A DNA stretch of 64,000 nt from Lutibacter sp. Hel_I_33_5 (lineage in GTDB: Bacteria; Bacteroidota; Bacteroidia; Flavobacteriales; Flavobacteriaceae), in NCBI RefSeq assembly GCF_007827455.1, contig NZ_VISM01000001.1:1527501-1591500 (forward strand). Reading direction: 5' to 3'. Positions 19,667-29,500 of the stretch are shown one piece after another. Within the stretch, counting starts at the first letter, position 1. The number at the start of each line of letters is the position of its first letter. A program made the position numbers and the translations under genes. The notes beneath the pieces were generated by a model. The model saw only the letters and a program-made list of their open reading frames with translations. It had not been told where the DNA came from and made no database searches.

Positions 19667-20878
19667 ATGATCGATGCTAAAAAAGTAACATCTGAGAAAG
19701 CTGTTTTAATCGGAATTATCTCTCAGCAACAAAATGAAATTCAGTCTGAAGAATATTTAGATGAGTTAGAGTTTTTAACCTTAACTGCTGGAGGAGTTTC
19801 CGTAAAACGTTTTGTTCAAAAAATGGAAAGACCTAATCCTAAAACTTTTTTAGGAACAGGAAAGCTTGAAGAAGTAAGTCAATTTATTCAATCTAATAAT
19901 ATTGGAACTGCCATTTTTGATGATGAACTTTCGCCTGCGCAATTACGAAATATCGAAAAGATTTTAGATTGTAAAATTTTAGATAGAACCAATTTAATCT
20001 TGGATATTTTTGCGCAAAGAGCACAAACAAACTCAGCTAAAACACAAGTAGAATTAGCACAATGTCAGTATTTATTACCAAGATTAACACGTCTTTGGAC
20101 TCACCTCGACAAACAAAAAGGTGGTATTGGAATGCGTGGTCCTGGAGAAACAGAAATTGAAACTGATAGACGTATTATTCGTGATAAAATTACCCTTTTA
20201 AAGAAACGATTAATCATTATTGATAAACAAATGGCAACGCAACGTAAAAACCGTGGAAAAATGGTTAGAGTTGCTTTAGTGGGTTATACCAATGTTGGAA
20301 AGTCTACGTTGATGAATGTGATTAGTAAAAGTGATGTTTTTGCAGAAAATAAATTGTTTGCTACACTGGATACTACCGTTAGAAAAGTTGTGATTAAGAA
20401 CATTCCATTTCTAATGACAGACACGGTTGGGTTTATTAGAAAACTTCCTACTCAATTAGTAGAATCGTTTAAATCTACTTTAGATGAAGTTCGTGAGGCT
20501 GACTTATTATTGCATGTAGTAGATATTTCTCATCCAAATTTTGAAGATCATATTGCTTCTGTAAACACTATTTTAGATGATATAAAATGTGCAGACAAAC
20601 CTACTTTAATGGTTTTTAATAAAATTGATGCATATAAACATGAAACGATTGACGATGATGATTTAGTAACTGAAAGAAGTAAAATTCATTATACGTTAGA
20701 AGATTGGAAAAATACTTGGATGAATGATTTAGAAAAAGAATCGATCTTTATTTCTGCTTTAAACAAGGATAATTTGGATGCTTTTAAAGAAAAAGCTTAT
20801 GAAGAAGTGAAGAAAATTCACATTCAACGTTTTCCTTATAATGACTTTTTATATTATGAGTACAAAGAGGAAGAATAG
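19667..20878 (+). CDS. hflX: Ribosome-associated GTPase HflX
   Basis: HflX binds the 50S subunit and splits stalled or hibernating ribosomes under stress. The 403-residue product has the HflX N-terminal domain (KRFVQKMERPNPKTFLGTGK, then FDDELSPAQLRNIE) and the linker GGIGMRGPGETEIETDRR. The G domain has G1 GYTNVGKS at 206-213, then DTVGFIRKLP and NKID. The ATG at 19667 is chosen because homologues begin close to it; a TTG three codons upstream falls in the -7 promoter element. It is convergent with the CNNM gene (7 nt apart) without a visible terminator. Confidence 0.96.
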   Translation: MIDAKKVTSEKAVLIGIISQQQNEIQSEEYLDELEFLTLTAGGVSVKRFVQKMERPNPKTFLGTGKLEEVSQFIQSNNIGTAIFDDELSPAQLRNIEKILDCKILDRTNLILDIFAQRAQTNSAKTQVELAQCQYLLPRLTRLWTHLDKQKGGIGMRGPGETEIETDRRIIRDKITLLKKRLIIIDKQMATQRKNRGKMVRVALVGYTNVGKSTLMNVISKSDVFAENKLFATLDTTVRKVVIKNIPFLMTDTVGFIRKLPTQLVESFKSTLDEVREADLLLHVVDISHPNFEDHIASVNTILDDIKCADKPTLMVFNKIDAYKHETIDDDDLVTERSKIHYTLEDWKNTWMNDLEKESIFISALNKDNLDAFKEKAYEEVKKIHIQRFPYNDFLYYEYKEEE

Positions 20879-20885
20879 TAAGTAC

Positions 20886-21974
20886 TTATTCTTTATCACT
20901 CTCATCAATAATTCCTAAACGTTTTGCTCTTCTTTCCCAAGATCTACGTGCTAATTGTTGTAAATCAGCAACATTATCACTTTCGTCCATAATTTCTTGA
21001 CCCAGTAAAGTTTCTATCACATCTTCTTGAGAAACTAATCCGCTTACAGAACCATATTCATCAACAACTAAAGCTATATGTTCTCTTTGTTCAATTAGTT
21101 TTTCAAACAAATTAGGAATAGGTAAGTCACGTTTAGTTACTAAGATCTCTCTTTTTATAGATGATAAAGGCTTTTCTCCATTTCCTTTAATGATAGCTTC
21201 TAGCATATTATCTTTTAAAAAGTAACCTGTAATATTATCAGATTTCTCTTTAAAAACTGGTATTCTAGAAAAACGTAACGTTTGATTTTCGTCATAGAAA
21301 GTTTGGATTGTTTGCGTTTCATCCACAGTTTTTAAAACCGTTCTTGGAGTCATTATATCTTTTGCTTCAACTTCTTTGAAGTTTAGCATATTTCTAATCA
21401 CCTTACTTTCCGACTCTTGAAAAACCCCTTCTTCTTCAGCAATTTCTGTCATCGCTGTAAAATCTTCTCTACTTAATACAGAACCATGGGCATTTTTACC
21501 TCCTATCAATTTTGTAGTTAATTGTAACAACCATAAAATTCCAGTCCATTTTAATGGAAAAATCAACATATTTAATGTTTTGGCTGTAAAGTTTCCTAGC
21601 TTTTTCCAATAGGTTGCACCAATTGTTTTTGGGATGATTTCTGAAACTACTAAAATTAAAAGGGTCATAATTGCAGAAACAATTCCGACAATATTTATCC
21701 CAAGAAAATCAATCTTAAAAGGTAGTGATTCTGCTTGTACACCAACTAAAATAGCACCTACGGTGTGTGCAATTGTATTTAGAGTAAGAATAGCAATTAA
21801 AGGTTTATCAACATCTTTTTTTAATGCTTCTAATTCTGAGGCGTACGCTTTGCCTTCGTTCTTTTTTACATTAATAAATGTTGGTGTAACACTTAGAAGT
21901 ACAGCCTCTAAAATGGAACATAAAAATGAAAAGAAAATAGAAACAGTTGCGTAAATAATTAACAGCGTCATCAA
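20886..21974 (-). CDS. CNNM/CorC-type DUF21 and CBS-pair membrane protein
   Basis: A 362-residue protein with a DUF21 transmembrane domain (about 1-170, three to four hydrophobic segments, including SEIIPKTIGATYWKKL). It has a cytoplasmic CBS pair (about 200-330; VEAKDIMTPRTVLKTVDETQ and LVVDEYGSVSGLVSQEDVIE). The C-terminal CorC_HlyC domain of longer relatives is missing; the protein ends in a short basic tail. Family members are linked to magnesium or sodium efflux and its control by adenine nucleotides. No partner gene. Confidence 0.9.
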   Translation of the reverse strand: MMTLLIIYATVSIFFSFLCSILEAVLLSVTPTFINVKKNEGKAYASELEALKKDVDKPLIAILTLNTIAHTVGAILVGVQAESLPFKIDFLGINIVGIVSAIMTLLILVVSEIIPKTIGATYWKKLGNFTAKTLNMLIFPLKWTGILWLLQLTTKLIGGKNAHGSVLSREDFTAMTEIAEEEGVFQESESKVIRNMLNFKEVEAKDIMTPRTVLKTVDETQTIQTFYDENQTLRFSRIPVFKEKSDNITGYFLKDNMLEAIIKGNGEKPLSSIKREILVTKRDLPIPNLFEKLIEQREHIALVVDEYGSVSGLVSQEDVIETLLGQEIMDESDNVADLQQLARRSWERRAKRLGIIDESDKE

Positions 21975-21994
21975 AAGTAATTTTAGCTAAAGTA

Positions 21995-22030
21995 CAAAAA
22001 AACAAAACCTCAAGAGTTTATCTTGAGGTT
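21995..22030 (-). terminator. Terminator of the first DUF3078 gene
   Basis: The arms AACCTCAAGA and TCTTGAGGTT (22006-22015, 22021-22030) flank a 5-nt loop and are followed on the minus strand by TTGTTTTTTT. It lies 22 nt after the stop at 22052. Confidence 0.85.
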
Positions 22031-22051
22031 CTAATTTTATTTTAATTCTTT

Positions 22052-22972
22052 TTATATTGAATAATTGATTCCAAATAACCAATATGATTGTAATTTATTA
22101 TCTACTGTATTAAACGTTGCAGCAGGAATAGTAATCAATGTATTTTTTAAAGCTTCTTGTTTACTTTTTCTTAAACCAAACTCAAATCCTAAACCAATAC
22201 CTTTCCATAAAGTATAACCAAAAGAGTTAATCCAAGCCCAGTTAGAAAAATCAGTACTTCTATAACTTTGGAAAGCTGATAAGTTAGATTTATAGTTTAC
22301 AGCACCAAATTTTGTAGTATAGTCAGCAAAGATTTTAGTACCCGCAGATGAAACAAAAATATTGTTTGTTGATGCAAAAACCCAGTTATAATTTAATGGA
22401 TGAAACACAACAACTAAATTTTTAATTGGAGTCCAAGTAATACCAGCCCCTATATCTAGATAACCTGGGTCATTAAAATTATTAATTAATGTAGTTCTAT
22501 ATTCTCCTAAAGCAGAAACTGCCAATTTATCAGATAGTTTATATCCATATAATGAACTTAACGTAAAAACATCATTTGTTCCATTAAAACTATCACTATC
22601 TGTGGATATGTCTGTGTTATCATTTTTTACCCAAGAAAGATTTACATTCAAAGAATTTCTCCAAAAATACTTATCTTCATCTAAATTTGCATAACCACTA
22701 CCAACTATACCTATATTCCCAGCAGAAGTGTTTGGTGCTCCTTGAGCATACCAATTGTTAAATCCTGAAACATTCATACCAAATGTACCAAAAGCTCCAT
22801 ATTTCCAACCTGGAAATTGATCTATTTTACCTTGTATTGCATTAGCTTCCCCTTGTAATTTTCCTATCTCGCTATTTTTCTTTGCAAGTTCTTTTTTTAA
22901 CTCATCAACCGTTTGAGCTTTTATTGTATTTACTAAAAAAGCAAATAAAAATAATAATGATATTTTTTTCAT
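22052..22972 (-). CDS. DUF3078 domain-containing outer-membrane protein
   Basis: A 306-residue secreted protein. It has a signal peptide (MKKISLLFLFAFLVNTIKAQ), a short coiled coil (about 22-50) and a DUF3078 domain. The domain begins at WKYGAFGTFGMNVSGFNNWY and consists of alternating beta strands that end in an aromatic strand (YWLFGINYSI), as in outer-membrane barrels. The function of DUF3078 is not known. A second, shorter family member is encoded directly upstream (23028-23882), making a tandem paralogue pair. The gene has its own terminator at 21995-22030 and a -7 element at 22993-23000. Confidence 0.88.
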   Translation of the reverse strand: MKKISLLFLFAFLVNTIKAQTVDELKKELAKKNSEIGKLQGEANAIQGKIDQFPGWKYGAFGTFGMNVSGFNNWYAQGAPNTSAGNIGIVGSGYANLDEDKYFWRNSLNVNLSWVKNDNTDISTDSDSFNGTNDVFTLSSLYGYKLSDKLAVSALGEYRTTLINNFNDPGYLDIGAGITWTPIKNLVVVFHPLNYNWVFASTNNIFVSSAGTKIFADYTTKFGAVNYKSNLSAFQSYRSTDFSNWAWINSFGYTLWKGIGLGFEFGLRKSKQEALKNTLITIPAATFNTVDNKLQSYWLFGINYSI

Positions 22973-22992
22973 TTTTGATATTTTTTAATTTA

Positions 22993-23000
22993 CAAAATTA
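22993..23000 (-). promoter_or_regulatory. Candidate -7 element for the first DUF3078 gene
   Basis: The minus strand reads TAATTTTG, an exact TAnnTTTG match 20 nt before the start codon. No clear -33 element. Confidence 0.4.
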
Positions 23001-23027
23001 ATCTTTTTTATTTAGACCTAAAATTAT

Positions 23028-23882
23028 TTAATAAGTCACTTTTTCATGAAAACTATAATTAACCCCAAGTCCAAAAAGTTGTCTAAATTGTATTCTTCCA
23101 GAAGAATTATCATCCATAATTGTATGAAAAGTCATTTGCATTTTAATATGTTTATTGACTATAAAACGAATGTTAGATTGATAGTCTATATCTATATTTT
23201 GAGGTTTGTTTAAATAATCTGAATAGACCGCTAGAATATTTTCCATTTCTATATTTTCCATTAGATTAAATTTAAAATAGCCTGCTAAATTAAATCCTAA
23301 ACCAAAAGATGAATTTTTTCCTTGTTCTACCCCAAATTTTCCAGAAAAAACATCATTTACAAACGTAAATCTAGCTGTTGCAGGTGCAATATTTAGATTT
23401 AAATTATCAGATTTTTTCCAAAGCATTCCAGGTCCAAAACTTAAATATGCAGGCGAAAAAAAGTTAGAAACTTCTACTTTAGGTTCTACTTTGTAATTAT
23501 AACCCGTTGTATATTGTGTTTTAAAATTGGTAATAAAAGAGAAAAACCAATAGTCTTTAGATTTTATACCTAAGAGTGAGTTAAATTCAAAACGATCATC
23601 AGTTTTTCTATATCCTTTTTCGCTTAAATGACTTAACCCATAACTTGTAATTATTCTACTATCCCAGTTTATATTGTCTTTCTTATAATTAAAATCGTAA
23701 TTAATATTGATGTTACCCGCAATTGTGTTTTCACCTCCAGAAGCCCAATTAGAAAAAGTTGATTGATTGAAAACAAATGCAAATCTTCCATGAACTTTCC
23801 ATTTTGGAATACTATCTGTTTTCTGCTGACTAAAAAGCATTATAGTAAAGAATAGGAAAAAAAAGTAGAGTGTTTTTTTCAA
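23028..23882 (-). CDS. DUF3078 domain-containing protein, second copy (TTG start preferred)
   Basis: A 284-residue outer-membrane-type protein from the preferred start. It has the DUF3078 opening WKVHGRFAFVFNQSTFSNWA with a Gly-Gly-Glu-Asn turn, and ends in an aromatic beta strand. The TTG at 23882 is chosen because it gives a classic signal peptide (MKKTLYFFFLFFTIMLFSQ). The GTG and ATG at 23927 and 23924 lie in the promoter's -33 region, upstream of the expected start of transcription near 23892. If those upstream codons were used the protein would gain 14-15 residues. Paralogue of the gene at 22052-22972. Confidence 0.82.
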   Translation of the reverse strand: MKKTLYFFFLFFTIMLFSQQKTDSIPKWKVHGRFAFVFNQSTFSNWASGGENTIAGNININYDFNYKKDNINWDSRIITSYGLSHLSEKGYRKTDDRFEFNSLLGIKSKDYWFFSFITNFKTQYTTGYNYKVEPKVEVSNFFSPAYLSFGPGMLWKKSDNLNLNIAPATARFTFVNDVFSGKFGVEQGKNSSFGLGFNLAGYFKFNLMENIEMENILAVYSDYLNKPQNIDIDYQSNIRFIVNKHIKMQMTFHTIMDDNSSGRIQFRQLFGLGVNYSFHEKVTY

Positions 23883-23897
23883 ACTATAGTTTATTCG

Positions 23898-23930
23898 CAA
23901 AAATAAAATAATCTTACTTATCATCACAAA
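23898..23930 (-). promoter_or_regulatory. Promoter of the second DUF3078 gene
   Basis: Minus strand: TTTG (23930-23927), 21-nt spacer, TATTTTTG (23905-23898). The -33 element is formed by the T run of the preceding terminator. Confidence 0.6.
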
Positions 23931-23966
23931 AAAAGACTAATTACATGAAGCAATTAGTCTTTTTTT
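23928..23966. terminator. Terminator of the giant-protein operon
   Basis: Long arms AAAAAGACTAATT and AATTAGTCTTTTT around a 9-nt loop, with T and A runs on both sides. It lies 18 nt after the stop of the OmpA/PD40 gene (minus strand) and could work both ways. Confidence 0.85.
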
Positions 23967-23983
23967 TTGTGATTAAATATTTA

Positions 23984-25627
23984 TTATTCTTTCAATCTCA
24001 TAATAATAAATTCAGTTCTTCTATTTAATTGATGTTCTCCTTTAGAACATCGTACTCCGTTTGCGCAACCGTTAGTGAGTTGTGTTTCTCCATATCCCTG
24101 CGCTGTAATTCTATCTTGTGAAATACCATTATTTACAATATATCTCATTGTAGACTCTGCTCTTCTTTTTGATAAAGCTTCGTTGTATGAATCTCTTCCT
24201 CTTGAATCTGTATGTGAAGTTGCTTTGATAATCATCTTTGGATACTTCTGCATTATGCTTATTATATAATCCAATTCTTGTGATGCATCTGATCTGATTG
24301 TTGATTTATTGGTAGCAAAGTAAATAGGTTTGATATTAATAATCATCTCATTTCTGCTGTTATAAGCCAATCCATCTGCTAAACCTAAATCAAAATTTAG
24401 GTCTAATGCTAACTCTGCCTTGTCTGTGGTATTAAAAGTATCTTGATCTGGCTTATAGTATTCCTTTGATGCAATAGCGGTGTAATTATTATTACAGGGT
24501 AGTTTATAACTAAACTTTCCTTGTAAGTCTGTCATAATTGTTGCTACTGTTTTACTGTCTTTTGTTTGTTTTATAACCACCTTAGCATTGGCTAGTGGAA
24601 TCTTTAATTGTTTGTCTTTTACATACCCTGTTACACTTTGTTCACATGGTTTGATAATCTTTATTTCTTCTTTCCTCTGCTCTGTAAAACCATAAATATC
24701 ATCATCTCCTAATCCTCCTGCTCTGTTCGATGAGAAATACCCTCTTCTTGGATTTTGAGTTTCATTGATGATAATTCCAAAGTCATCTGCACTACTATTT
24801 ATTGATGTTCCTAAACTTGTTGCTTTATCTTTACTATTTAGGTTGTACTTATATATATCTAAGCCTCCTAAACCTTTTCTTCCGTCTGATGAGAAATACA
24901 ATTTGTTGTCTTTGGTTACAAACGGAAACATCTCTTTTCCTGTTGTGTTGATATCTTGTCCTAGGTTCATTACTTCTCCATAGCTTCCATCTTCATTTAT
25001 TTTAACCTTGTAGATATCCGTCTTTCCAAAGCCGCCTTCTCTATCTGAGGTAAAATACAGTGTTTTATTATCTGCACTTAAGGCTGGATGTCCTGTGGAG
25101 AATTCATCACTGTTAAAAGGGAGTTCTTCTAAATCTTTCCAAGCTGTATCGTCTTCGTTTCTTGTTGCTTTGTAGAGTTTTAGTTTGTTGATTCCTTTTT
25201 TATCGGTTTTATAGCGTTTCTTATAATAATTGTTACGTGTAAAATATATTGTTTTATGATCGTTTGTAAACACGGCATTAGATTCATGATAGGTCGTGTT
25301 TAACTTACCGATTGAGAAGTAATCTATCTCTTTAACTAAGTTCGTTGAATCTTCTACTTTGGCTATGTATAGGTCTAAAAAGGTTCTCTTGTCTTTTCCC
25401 CAACGGTGTCTTACCGTACGTTTGTCTGGTCTTTCTGAAGCAAAAACTACATTGTCTTTATAATACATCGGACTAAAATCTGCTCCTTCTGTGTTAATGC
25501 CTTCTACGCTATAAACGCTATAAGTAGTTTCTTGTGCGTTTATTTGTGTAGTACCCAGTAGCAATATTAATGCTACGATGATACTTTGTTTTATTGTCTT
25601 TTTAATATTGTGTACATATGTTTTCAT
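23984..25627 (-). CDS. PD40-CRD-OmpA family envelope protein (PorE/SprE-like arrangement)
   Basis: A 547-residue secreted protein. It has a signal peptide (1-31, ending INAQ), WD40-like PD40 beta-propeller repeats (about 75-310; HPALSADNKTLYFTSDREGG and later copies), a carboxypeptidase-regulatory-like domain (about 335-405) and a C-terminal OmpA domain (about 425-547). The OmpA domain has the peptidoglycan-binding text ATSHTDSRGRDSYNEALSKR. PD40, CRD and OmpA in this order is the layout of PorE, which anchors the T9SS to peptidoglycan, though the PorE TPR part is absent. It is the third gene of the operon with the giant protein and the SprF-family gene (12 nt gap), so it likely serves surface display of the giant protein. 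It ends at the terminator at 23928-23966. Confidence 0.88.
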   Translation of the reverse strand: MKTYVHNIKKTIKQSIIVALILLLGTTQINAQETTYSVYSVEGINTEGADFSPMYYKDNVVFASERPDKRTVRHRWGKDKRTFLDLYIAKVEDSTNLVKEIDYFSIGKLNTTYHESNAVFTNDHKTIYFTRNNYYKKRYKTDKKGINKLKLYKATRNEDDTAWKDLEELPFNSDEFSTGHPALSADNKTLYFTSDREGGFGKTDIYKVKINEDGSYGEVMNLGQDINTTGKEMFPFVTKDNKLYFSSDGRKGLGGLDIYKYNLNSKDKATSLGTSINSSADDFGIIINETQNPRRGYFSSNRAGGLGDDDIYGFTEQRKEEIKIIKPCEQSVTGYVKDKQLKIPLANAKVVIKQTKDSKTVATIMTDLQGKFSYKLPCNNNYTAIASKEYYKPDQDTFNTTDKAELALDLNFDLGLADGLAYNSRNEMIINIKPIYFATNKSTIRSDASQELDYIISIMQKYPKMIIKATSHTDSRGRDSYNEALSKRRAESTMRYIVNNGISQDRITAQGYGETQLTNGCANGVRCSKGEHQLNRRTEFIIMRLKE

Positions 25628-25639
25628 GGCCTATCGTTT

Positions 25640-26557
25640 TTAAAAGAATCTTGGTGATTTTATCTTATCACTAACAAATGAAAAATCAAATAATAAAAAC
25701 ACCTCATGGGAGCCTGAATTAAATTGTCCTAAATTACTAACCGTATGATCATAGGCATAGCCTAATCTCAGGTTGTTAGTTGCTCGTACATTGATAAGGG
25801 TTGATATAGAATCATCAAAACGGTATGAGAGTCCAAATTCTAGTTTATCATTCAATAGTATGTTTCCTGATAGGTCTATCGAGGTTGGTGCTCCAGGTGC
25901 GGTCTTGACCATAAATGAAGGTTTGAACTTTAAAGTTTCACTTAAATCAAATACATATCCACTGGTAATAAAGTAATGGGCTACATCACTTGCTTTTGTT
26001 ATACTTCCTCCTGCCTTATCAAAATGGAGGGTCTTTAACATATTGGGTAAAGAGACTCCTGCATAGAACTTATCAGTATAATAAAAAACTCCTGCTCCAA
26101 AGTTTGGGAGCGCTCTGTTAATTCGATTGGCAAAAGCCACATCTCCTGGGTTGGTTGTTTGGATAAAAGGCAAGTTCACATCTAAAAAGGAGAATCCTGC
26201 TTTTAATCCTAAGGCTAAGTGTTTGTCCTCTCCTACTTGCAGGGTATAACTAAAATCTGCATACGAGCTTTGTTCTCTTACAGGTCCTAGTCGGTCTGCT
26301 ATAATAGAGAGTCCTAATCCTACCTTCTTTCCTACAGGTGCATGAATTCCTAGTGCGACTGTTTGGGGTGCGCCTTGGATACCAATCCACTGGCTTCTAC
26401 CTAAAAAGTTAACCGTCATCGCTTCTTGTGATCCTGCATAAGCTGGATTCACAATATTCATATTGTACATATAATGCGTGTACTGTGGGTCTTGCTGAGC
26501 GTAAATACTTACGCTCAACAGCATTAATAACCCTACTAATATCTTCTCTAATTTCAT
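25640..26557 (-). CDS. PorP/SprF family T9SS outer-membrane protein
   Basis: A 305-residue outer-membrane barrel protein with a signal peptide (MKLEKILVGLLMLLSVSIYA). It opens with the family signature QQDPQYTHYMYNMNIVNPAY and continues with many amphipathic beta strands to the C-terminal SFVSDKIKSPRFF. Known of the family: SprF is needed for secretion of SprB in Flavobacterium johnsoniae. SprF-like genes typically sit right beside genes for T9SS cargo with type B sorting domains. Here it starts 3 nt after the stop of the giant gene, which strongly suggests it is the dedicated partner of that protein. Confidence 0.92.
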   Translation of the reverse strand: MKLEKILVGLLMLLSVSIYAQQDPQYTHYMYNMNIVNPAYAGSQEAMTVNFLGRSQWIGIQGAPQTVALGIHAPVGKKVGLGLSIIADRLGPVREQSSYADFSYTLQVGEDKHLALGLKAGFSFLDVNLPFIQTTNPGDVAFANRINRALPNFGAGVFYYTDKFYAGVSLPNMLKTLHFDKAGGSITKASDVAHYFITSGYVFDLSETLKFKPSFMVKTAPGAPTSIDLSGNILLNDKLEFGLSYRFDDSISTLINVRATNNLRLGYAYDHTVSNLGQFNSGSHEVFLLFDFSFVSDKIKSPRFF

Positions 26558-26560
26558 ATT

Positions 26561-29500
26561 TTATCTGTTTAAATAAACCCAACCTGCAATTGGTTTTTTA
26601 TTGCCTTTGTTAAAATAAATAGTGTAAAAATAAGTTCCTACTGGGACACCAAATTCTTTGGTTGTTGAAACATTTGATTTTCCATCCCATCCAAAAGTTT
26701 TCTGAACTCTTTGCCCTTTATTTTGGTATGTATAAACCGTATTACCAAAACGATTATAAATTTCCAATTTAAAGTTAGGATACTCAGCTAAAGCTGGAAT
26801 AATCAATACATCATTTACACCATCTCCATTTGGAGAGAATCCTTTAGGTACTAAATCACATTCTGTAACATCAATATGATCTGGAATATTATCCTCATCA
26901 CAGTCTAACATAGATTCATTTATAGATAAAATACCATCTCCATCATCATCATTATCTAAATAATTTGGAATACCATCTCCATCTGTATCATCATTTGTTG
27001 GATCTCCATCTACTGCAACCACATCTTCATCGGCTGTATCGATACCATCTCCATCATCATCTGTATCTTGGAAATCACGTTTCCCATCTCCGTCTGTATC
27101 TCTTGGTTCTCTTAATAGCGTTCCACTATCTGCTGATGTTTCTAAAGCATCAAATATTCCATTTCTACCTGAACGAGATTGAGAACCATCAATTACACCA
27201 TCATTATCTGCATCTGGAGCACCTGAACCTGATTCTACAAGATCAAAAATACCATCTCCGTCTGAATCTAAATCTAAATGATCTGGGGTACCATCTCCAT
27301 CTGTATCTAAAGTAAAGTCTCCCCCGTTTTCAATTAAATCTGGAATTCCATCATTATCATCATCTAAATCAACAATATCAGGTACAGAATCATTATCTGA
27401 GTCTAAACTTGTATCATCATTATCTAGATAATTTGGCGTTCCGTCATTATCAGTATCATCATTTGTTACATCGCCATCATTATTAGCATCTTCATCTTCG
27501 GTATCAATTCCATCACCATCATCATCGGTATCTAAATAGTTAGGTGTACCATCGCCATCTGTATCGTCATCAGTTGGGTTGCCATCTTGATCTACATCTT
27601 CATCTTCTGTTGAAACACCATCATTATCATCATCTGAATCTAAATAATCTGGTGTACTATCTGAATCTGTATCGTCATTTGTTGGATTTCCATCATTGTC
27701 TACGTCTTCATCTTCTGTTGACACTCCATCACCATCATCATCTGAGTCTAAATAATCTGGTGTACTATCTGAATCTGTATCATCATTCGTTGGATTACCA
27801 TCATTATCTATATCCTCATCATCTGTTGAAACGCCATCACCATCATCGTCTGAATCTAAATAATCTGGTGTACTATCTGAATCTGTATCGTCATTCGTTG
27901 GATTTCCATCATTATCTACATCTTCATCATCTGTTGACACACCGTCACCATCATCATCTGAATCTAAATAATCTGGTGTACTATCTGAATCTGTATCATC
28001 ATTGGTTGGATTTCCATCATTATCTACATCTTCATCTTCTGTACTAACACCATCTCCATCATCATCTGAATCTAAATAATCTGGCGTACTGTCTGAATCT
28101 GTATCATCATTGGTTGGATTACCGTCATTATTTACATCTTCTTCTCCTGTATTAACACCATCACCATCATCGTCTGAATCTAAATAATTAGGAATTCCAT
28201 CTCCATCTGTATTATCATTATTTACATTTCCATCATTATTTACATCTTCATCAGAAGTATTAATTCCATCTCCATCATCATCTGAATCTAAATAATTTGG
28301 AGTACCATCATTGTCGGTATCATCATTCGCAGGATTGTTATCACTATTTACATCTTCATCTTTAGAATCTATACCGTCTCCATCATCATCTGAATCTAGA
28401 TAGTTTGGTGTACCATCGCCATCTGTATCGTCATCAGTTGGATCGCCATCTTTATCGATATCTTCATCTTTTGTATCAACACCATCACCATCATCATCTG
28501 AATCTTGGAAGTTTGGTATACCATCTCCATCTGAATCTAGAGATCCTTCTACTGAATCATTAATGCCATCTCCATCTGAATCTGTATCTAAATAATCTGG
28601 CGTACCATCATTATCGGTATCATCATTCGTTGGATTGTTATCATTATTAGCATCTTCATCTTTAGTATTAACTCCATCTCCATCATCGTCTGGATCTAAA
28701 TAATTTGGAATACTATCATTATCAGTATCATCATCTATTGAATCTCCGTCTTTATCAATGTCTTCATCTTTAGTATCAACTCCATCTCCATCGTCATCTG
28801 AATCTTGGAAATCTAAAATTCCATCGTTGTCTGTGTCTGGAGTATCTGCTGGTTTACCTCCACTATCTTTATCCACAATATCTGAAATTCCATCTGTATC
28901 TGCATCTGAAGCATCATCTATTTTACCATCGTTATTTGCATCTACTGCTGGATCTGTTCCTCCTTCAATTAAATCCGACACTCCATCATTATCTGAGTCT
29001 AAATCTTGGTAATCTGATGTTCCATCTCCATCGGTATCTGGTATTGGTAAACTAGTTCCTCCATTATTTGCATCTACAGTATCTTCTAATCCATCATTAT
29101 CAGTATCGTTTGTTAAACTTCCATCAGGATTGATTCCATCTACCTTACCATCATTATTTGCATCTGTTCCACCTGCTTCTACGATATCTAGAATTCCATC
29201 ATTATCTGAATCTAAGTCTAAATGATCTGGGGTTCCATCTCCATCTGTATCTTTTGCTGGATTTCCATTTTGTTCTACACTATCTGGAATCCCATCATTA
29301 TCATCATCTTCATCAAGACTATCTGCAATACCATCTCCATCATTATCATCATTATCTAAATAATCTGGGGTTCCATCTCCATCTGAATCATCATTTGCTG
29401 GATTTCCATCATTATTAGGATCTTCATCTGATGTATTTACTCCATCACCATCATCATCTGGATCTAAATAATCTGGGGTACCATCATTATCTGTATCATC

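Noticed and set aside
27651..28190. Regular 108-bp repeats as a CRISPR array
   Set aside because: The repeats are contiguous and coding, without unique spacers, and no cas genes are present.
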